Shown in pieces: positions 31,852 through 37,083 of a stretch of 37,083 nucleotides of DNA (positions within the stretch are counted from its first letter, which is position 1; every line of letters begins with the position of its first letter). The translations under genes and the position numbers were made by a program. The stretch covers positions 1-37,083 of the forward strand of contig JAKSYS010000624.1 in the NCBI GenBank assembly GCA_022925895.1, in the 5' to 3' direction. The notes beneath the pieces are model-generated. The model searched no databases. It was not told the origin of the DNA and was given only the letters and a program-made list of their open reading frames with translations. The stretch comes from Fragilaria crotonensis. Taxonomy: Eukaryota > Bacillariophyta > Fragilariophyceae > Fragilariales > Fragilariaceae.

Positions 31852-32810
31852 ATGCTCTTCCTGTTGAGTCGGTAGGCACTCAAAATTAAACACCAGTCAC
31901 TTTTATTTGTTGAGTTTTGGCTTCCCTCCTCAATTATGAGTCTTTGTCTCCCGCTTCTGCTGAGCAAGAGATTGGTCATAGGGGAGTACCGTGACGGTGT
32001 GAATGCTTCGCCCGTCTTACTCCAACCATGGAGACGGTCACTGTACAGGCTCTTTGACGGGCTCGATGTAGTGAAGGCTGGAATGGAATACGCCACTCTT
32101 TCCACGTCCTTATCTACTGTCAATTGTTGCGCTTTGAGGGAGCGCGATGTAGTGCAGACTGGAATGGAATAGGCCATATCTACTGTCAATTGTTGCGCTT
32201 CTCGCTATGTTGCATTATCAAGTGGAATGATAACTGGCACCGGAGGAGCCCGCAGCCAGGAATAGCAATCGGCATTTTGCGTTCCCTCTACGAAACACCA
32301 TGCCCTTTATGTTGAGGACTGTCCATGAGATGAAGTTCGTGGATGTCCTCATTCTCCAGAGCACCGCCCGCAACGCTCAATGCGAAGAGTCCGCTCATGA
32401 TCTCGGTAGTAGATGATGAGAAGCCATTTTAACTGCAAACGTTCGAAAGGATGCTAGGTCTGACAGTGGAGATTTGGAAATATCCTACCAGCTGTTAAAG
32501 TAAGCGTATCATAGACCGGAACTGCCATTTTCCTTTCCGCCAATCACCAGCCGCGACCCATATCTGAATTGCGACAGTACACCAGATAGTCTCAATATAT
32601 GGCTTCTGCTCATGATCAATTGGTGATTCGATCGTGTCCCTTCGATTCAACTGTTGCGCATGCGCCATGATGTTGCTTTCTATAGTGCTAACTGTTCTTA
32701 AAAGGAGGACCTTCCCTTTGACAATGCTTTAGAAATGTAAGTGCATGTTATTATCACGTAGCGTCTGCCGATTTCTCGACCATTTAAGCCCCTGGCTGCT
32801 TTTGCTGGTA
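31852..32810. other. Spacer 3' of IDI-SQS and of the ankyrin gene
   Basis: No gene is seen. A diverged direct repeat has the words GATGTAGTG, CTGGAATGGAATA and ATCTACTGTCAATTGTTGCGCTT at 32065-32135 and again at 32146-32200. From about 32500 on, the sequence is matched at 34967 onward: it is the 3' flank of the ankyrin gene, and was duplicated along with it. Confidence 0.6.
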
Positions 32811-34723
32811 TCAAAGAGAACCGCAAAGACAGGCCTTGTTGTGGTCCTCTAGACATTTCACAATGTCAAAAATGTCAAGGTTGCGAGCAACGTCAAGGAC
32901 TGTTGAGCCTGCTCGACTCTTGATCCTGGTGTCGACATCATTAAGTCTCAATATCATGGAAACAGTATCAGTTTGGCCGGTGAGGGTGGCCCAATGAAGA
33001 GCAGTGTAACCATGCACGCCTTGCACGTTAACATCAGCACCATGGTCGCCCAAAGCTTCCACGACATCCCAATAGCCACGGCCACTCGCCAAATAAAGGG
33101 CCGACTCGCCCCTCTTATTGAGAACATTCACATCAATCTTCTCATGTTGCATCAATAAAGGAACCACCTCCAAATTACCGTGCACGATCGCCAGCATCAG
33201 GCCAGTGTTACCATCGCCATCCATTGCATTCACATCAACTTTGTCGTGTTCGAGAAAACTCTTACATAGTCGGTGTTTCGTTTCAAGATCGCCAGAATCA
33301 GAGCTGAGCGCTTCGTATCACTTCGGGCATTCACATCAATGTTTTCGTGTGCCAACAATTCGGAAACAATGTTCCAACGATCGTTTTTGCTTGCGACAAT
33401 CAAAGGGGTCTGTCCACAATTATCTTTTGTATTGACGTCCACCTTGTCGTATGCCAGTAACGCTCGTAGTATGTCCCAATCAACGGAATCCTTCACAGTA
33501 GCACATGACAGGGCTGTGTTGCCATCGTTATCCCTAACATTAACATCCACTTTGTCGTGTTCCAACAACTTGCGTACGGTGTTGACGCTTCCTTCCACAG
33601 TTGCTATAATTAGAGCAGTGCGGTTCAATTCACTTTGAGCATTCACGTCGATCTTTTCGTGCGTCAACAATGCAGAAACAGTATCCCAATGAAATTCCAT
33701 GCATGCGACAATCAATGCGGTATCTCCACAACTATTCTTGGCGCTGACATCCACCATTTCGTGTTGAAGGAGTTCTAGAACAACATCATTGTGGCCATTG
33801 GTGCACGCCGCCAGGAGGGCGGTGCGGCCATTGTCATCCCTGTCATTCACGTCGACCTCTTGGTGTGCAAGCAACACACGTACGATATCTAAGTTACCTC
33901 CGGCACCAGCCAGAATGAATGCTGTACGGTTCAGTTGATCACGCGCCTTGACGTCAACCTTGTCATGTGTCAACAGCGTAGTAAAAACATGAAAATGGCC
34001 ATGATAGCTTGCCAACATCAGGCTTGTGATACCCAACTTTTCCCCCGCATTTACATCGACCTTTTCATGTTTAATCATCTCTCGAACAACATTAGTGAAT
34101 CCATCATTGCTCGCTGCAACCAGGGCGGTGAAACCCAAGGCATCCGTCGCATTCGCATCCACCCTTTCGTCTGCTAACAAGACGCGCACGACGTCGTCGT
34201 ATTCTCTAATGCTTGCCATAATCAAAGCTGTGCGGCGCTTGACCATATCATCGAAAGCCACTGCATTGACGTCAATATTGCCCTGTTTTAGCAGTACTTC
34301 AACCACACGAGAAAATCCAGTCTTGCATGCATGATGGAAGCTTGTGTGATTCCAATAATCCTTGGCATTTACGTCCACCTGTTGATGCTTCAGAAGTTCT
34401 ACAACCACAGTATGTTGGCCATGCCTGCACGTCTTCATCAGGGCGGTGCGACCATTGATGCATCGTGCATTCACATCCACCTCCTTATGCTCAAGGAATT
34501 CGCGAACAACGTCCAAATGACCGTGACAGCACGCCCACATGAGGCCTGTGTCACGATCTTTATTCCTCAAATTCACATCAGTCCCTGCTCGCAAGAGGTC
34601 TCGAACGCCTTTGAGGTTTCCACTCTTTGCCATTTTGATCAAATCTGGTTCGCTACATCGTCGCTTGCGCTGCTTTGCTCCATAGAAGGACTCAACGCCG
34701 TCTGCATAGTGATAAGCCTGCAT
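32811..34723 (-). CDS. Ankyrin-repeat protein (about 18 repeats), possible 98-base intron
   Basis: The ATG is at 34723 (MQAYHYADG); upstream codons in frame lack an ATG. Almost the whole protein is 33-residue ankyrin repeats with the core VVxxLLxHxxVDVNAxDxxGxTALxxA, from about residue 25 to the end. Read straight, the frame stops at 33230-33232, and four more clean repeats continue one frame over to 32811. Two explanations exist: one missing T at about 33255, or a 98-base intron 33265-33168 with donor GTAAGAG and an AG acceptor. The spliced form is 604 residues with the repeat register kept. Ankyrin repeats bind proteins; the partner is unknown. The adjacent downstream copy is a pseudogene. 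Confidence 0.75.
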
Positions 34724-34966
34724 TGCTGGCAATTGCAGGTGTGAATTCAATTCCTTTCTGGTACTACCGGTAGTACCAATGACACGCAGAGCACGGCTTG
34801 TCAAACTACGATGCCATGCGTATCACAGATCACAGCTCTTCTGTGGTGTCTGCTGTACTTGCATACTGCCAGTATTTGGAACTCCGAGTACAGTACTTCT
34901 ATGTACAGTAGCAATTTACAGTACTGATATGTACGGTAGCAATTCGAAAATATACTACCGGTAGCT
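34724..34966. promoter_or_regulatory. Presumed promoter region of the ankyrin gene, with a 20-base palindrome
   Basis: TGGTACTACCGGTAGTACCA at 34759-34778 is a perfect palindrome, 36 bases upstream of the ATG. The rest is rich in GTAC, with a doubled unit around TATGTACAGTAGCAATT and TATGTACGGTAGCAATT near 34900-34945. A regulatory role for the palindrome is inference; its core also occurs at 2394-2409. Confidence 0.4.
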
Positions 34967-35641
34967 CTGAAGGTAAACGTAGCATAGACCGGAACCGCCA
35001 ACTTCCTCACTGCCAATCACGAGAACAATAACTGCGGAAGTACACCAAATATAGTGGTAACTGTTCTCGAAAGGAGGGCCTACCCATCGACAACAGTTTG
35101 GACGTGTAAAAAGTATGTTATTATCGTCAAGGAGGTCACGCCTCATGTTTCGTTTTTTTTCTGTTGTGATCGCTTCAAGTTTGTCCATTGCCAGAGACAC
35201 TAGAGTGTCTGCCAATTTCTCGACAATTTCAGCACCTGGCTGCTTATGGTGGTATCAAAGAGAACCGCAAAGCTTATCCTTGTCGTGGTCCTCTAGGCAC
35301 TTCACACTGTCAAACATTTCAAATTTGCAAAGCAACCTCATGGATTGTTGAAGCTGCTGCTCGACTCTTGACTCTTGATGCTTGTAGCGACATAATAAAT
35401 CTCAGTAGCCCCAAAAGAGAGCACTGTAACCACATGCATGCCTCGTACGTTACCATCAGCACAAATATGGTCGCCCAATTGCTACCACGACATCTCAATG
35501 GTGGTCACGAAAACTCGCCAAGTAAAGGTCCGACTGGCACCTTTTATTAAGGACATTCACATCAATCTTCTCATGTTGCAGCAATCAAGGGAACCACCTG
35601 CTAATTACCATTCATGATCGCCAGCATCAGGCCAGTGTTAC

Positions 35642-35658
35642 TGTTCCCATTGTCATCC
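35642..35658. repeat. Target-site duplication, left copy (unnamed element, copy 2)
   Basis: TGTTCCCATTGTCATCC, exactly repeated at 36871-36887. The first T may belong to the poly(T) tract, so the duplication is 16-17 bases. The sequence is ordinary ankyrin-gene DNA when aligned to 33205-33222. Confidence 0.88.
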
Positions 35659-36870
35659 AGAATTTTCCCAGGGTAGAAAGTAGTAAGTCCATACGAAATC
35701 CTACGTGAAATCTAGTACGGAATCTACGACGAATAGGAGCACAACATCAACCATGAAAGGGAGGGCCCCCCAGGCCCTCTCAAGTTAAGTCATTCAACTA
35801 CAAACATGTCAAACACACCAATGAAGAAGTTTCTTCAATGAAAATGAAGATTGAACAGAAGTGGAGGGAGGAGATTGAATTGCAAGATAACTGGTATTTT
35901 CCAGAATCAAAATTTTTCTACGGCAGAATCTGGTATATTTTCTATGGCGTCGATCAATCATCCATGGTGATCAATTTTTTTCATCAAACTTCATCAGAGC
36001 ACACCAGGTTCTTTGATCCAAGAGCCAAGTTTCTTTCAGAATCAATTAATAAAAGCAGAACCAACCTTTAGGGAGGCATCAAAGACACATTCAAGCAGCA
36101 AGTTACTGAGAGAAGTGGATTCCAAGTGATCCAGAAAAGAGTTTAATTATTCGAGAGCAGAGTTATCCTATTCAAGAGTGGAATTTGTACAGAGAATCGA
36201 TTTAGCATACTGTGCAGGAGAATAAGCATGCAACTGATTTGTTTCACTTCATAGCATAAGCAATCACCAAAGATCCAGTACATTCCAGAGCAGAGCCAAC
36301 CTTAGGAAGGCATCAAAGTCACATTCAAGCAAGTTACCGAGAGAAGTGGATTCCAAGTGATCCAGAAAAGAGTTTAAGTATTCGAGAGCAGAGTTATCCT
36401 ATTCAAGAGTGGAGTTTCCGTATTGCAGTGAATCGATTTCTTCATACGTGCAGCAAAATCAGCATGAAGCAGCCATGATGCAATTGATACATCAATCACC
36501 GAAGATCCAGTACATTCCAGAGCAGGGCCAACCTTTAGGAAGGCAACAAAGTCCTATTCAAGCAGCAGTAAGTCACCGAGTGAAGTGGAAATTTTACTCC
36601 GACAAGTGGTGGATCTTCTTTCCACATTACAGCCACCCTCCCTACCGAGCAGCCATTACCACCAACAAGCAAGAAAGTCAAAGTATCAGAGCATGCAGTC
36701 CTAGAGAAGTCTTCTGGGTTGCAAGATAGTCGGGTAGTGCAGCATTGCACTACTCATTATTCCAGGTGGCCTCTACTGTACTCCAGGGTAGCGGTCATCC
36801 GTGTGGGTCGAGTTCCGTTTTTGTCCGGGACAGCGGCAGCACGTAAAATAGATTTTAGTTTTTTTTTTTT
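35659..36870 (+). mobile_element. Unnamed 1.2-kb retroposon-like element, copy 2
   Basis: 1212 bases in the plus orientation, beginning AGAATTTTCCCAGGG and ending GATTTTAG followed by about 12 T. From 35713 it matches copy 1 (25963 downward); the 54 bases before that are absent in copy 1, which looks 5'-truncated. The insertion interrupts an ankyrin pseudogene, and the neighbouring intact gene shows the uninterrupted sequence. Both copies differ by many small changes, so neither is very recent. Confidence 0.82.
35753..36729 (+). pseudogene. Broken copy of the element repeat protein
   Basis: The ATG at 35753 is kept, but the C-run at 35766-35771 has one more C than copy 1, shifting the frame at once. 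Further indels near 35975 and 36045 and in-frame stops break it up. Intact pieces of the frame remain at 35838-36071 (KWREEIELQDNWYFPESKF) and 36409-36729 (the last repeat and C-terminus). Relative to copy 1 it is a decayed version of the same protein. Confidence 0.8.
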
Positions 36871-36887
36871 TGTTCCCATTGTCATCC
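36871..36887. repeat. Target-site duplication, right copy (unnamed element, copy 2)
   Basis: TGTTCCCATTGTCATCC, identical to 35642-35658. The ankyrin pseudogene resumes immediately after it with CACGGCATTCACATCC. Confidence 0.88.
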
Positions 36888-37083
36888 CACGGCATTCACA
36901 TCCACTTTGTCCCTGTTCGAGAATAATCTTACATAGTCGGTGTTTCATTTCAAGATCGCAAGAATAAGAGATGGGCGGTTCGATTCACTTCGATCTTTCA
37001 CATCAATGTTTTCGTGTGCAAACAAAATGGAAACAACATTCGAACGACCTTTGTACAAACATCATTTGTGTCATTTATATACT

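Larger units (their letters stand above)
34967..37083 (-). pseudogene. Decayed tandem duplicate of the ankyrin gene and its 3' flank, split by an insertion
   Basis: The part at 34967-35641 matches 32500-33215, and 36888-37083 matches about 33220-33400, both in the same orientation. The offset is about 2.45 kb once the 1.2-kb inserted element and its target duplication are removed. The 3' flank, with words such as CATAGACCGGAAC and GGTATCAAAGAGAACCGCAAAG, is also copied. Stops, indels and a missing repeat start rule out a working protein. It runs past the window end, so its 5' part is unseen. Confidence 0.85.

Overview
The window is a piece of a stramenopile nuclear genome, most probably a diatom. 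The main evidence is an isopentenyl-diphosphate isomerase fused to squalene synthase (29238-31851), an arrangement known from diatoms and some related algae. Supporting evidence is a secreted beta-helix-type protein of a family common in diatoms (431-1916), short GT-AG introns of about 80-140 bases, and gene-dense stretches separated by repeat-rich spacers. This is inference from gene content; no marker RNA gene lies in the window.

Layout. 1-1916: a three-exon secreted protein gene. 1917-6788: about 4.9 kb of gene-poor DNA very rich in GTAC palindromes, holding a non-autonomous hAT-type transposon (2468-3090) with an 8-base target duplication, and a possible remnant of a DEAH helicase. 6789-8279: a SET/TPR methyltransferase-like gene (+). 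8553-13110: an ISWI chromatin remodeller (-) with an N-terminal HMG box, whose reading frame is broken seven times, always by one missing base. 14039-16758: a membrane-anchored SGNH-hydrolase-like protein with ten copies of an 18-19 residue Gln-rich repeat (+). 16953-20439: a TSET/coatomer-like coat subunit of the TWD40-1 type (-), with one frameshift. 21143-22138 and 22244-23221: a convergent pair, a histidine phosphatase and a secreted cupin with a C-terminal membrane segment. 23692-24684: a 496-base tandem duplication. 24777-25979: an unnamed mobile element (copy 1). 26035-28716: the rRNA-processing factor MRD1/RBM19. 29238-31851: the IDI-SQS fusion, divergent from MRD1. 32811-34723: an ankyrin-repeat gene, followed by a decayed tandem duplicate (34967 to the window end) interrupted by copy 2 of the unnamed element (35659-36870).

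The gene products are mostly unrelated housekeeping functions: chromatin, ribosome biogenesis, vesicle coat, and sterol synthesis. No operon-like logic is expected or seen. The most novel feature is the 1.2-kb element present in two inverted copies about 10 kb apart. Each copy has its own 16-17 base target-site duplication, a variable 5' end and a poly(T) 3' end, and it carries an open reading frame of about 330 codons built from roughly 80-residue repeats. It shows no reverse transcriptase or transposase. It looks like a retrotransposed, non-autonomous family, and copy 2 landed inside an ankyrin pseudogene whose uninterrupted relative is next door, so the empty site can be read directly. A second point of interest is the ankyrin gene, in which one frameshifted repeat is bounded by a splice donor and an AG exactly 98 bases apart, so that splicing would remove one repeat and restore the frame.
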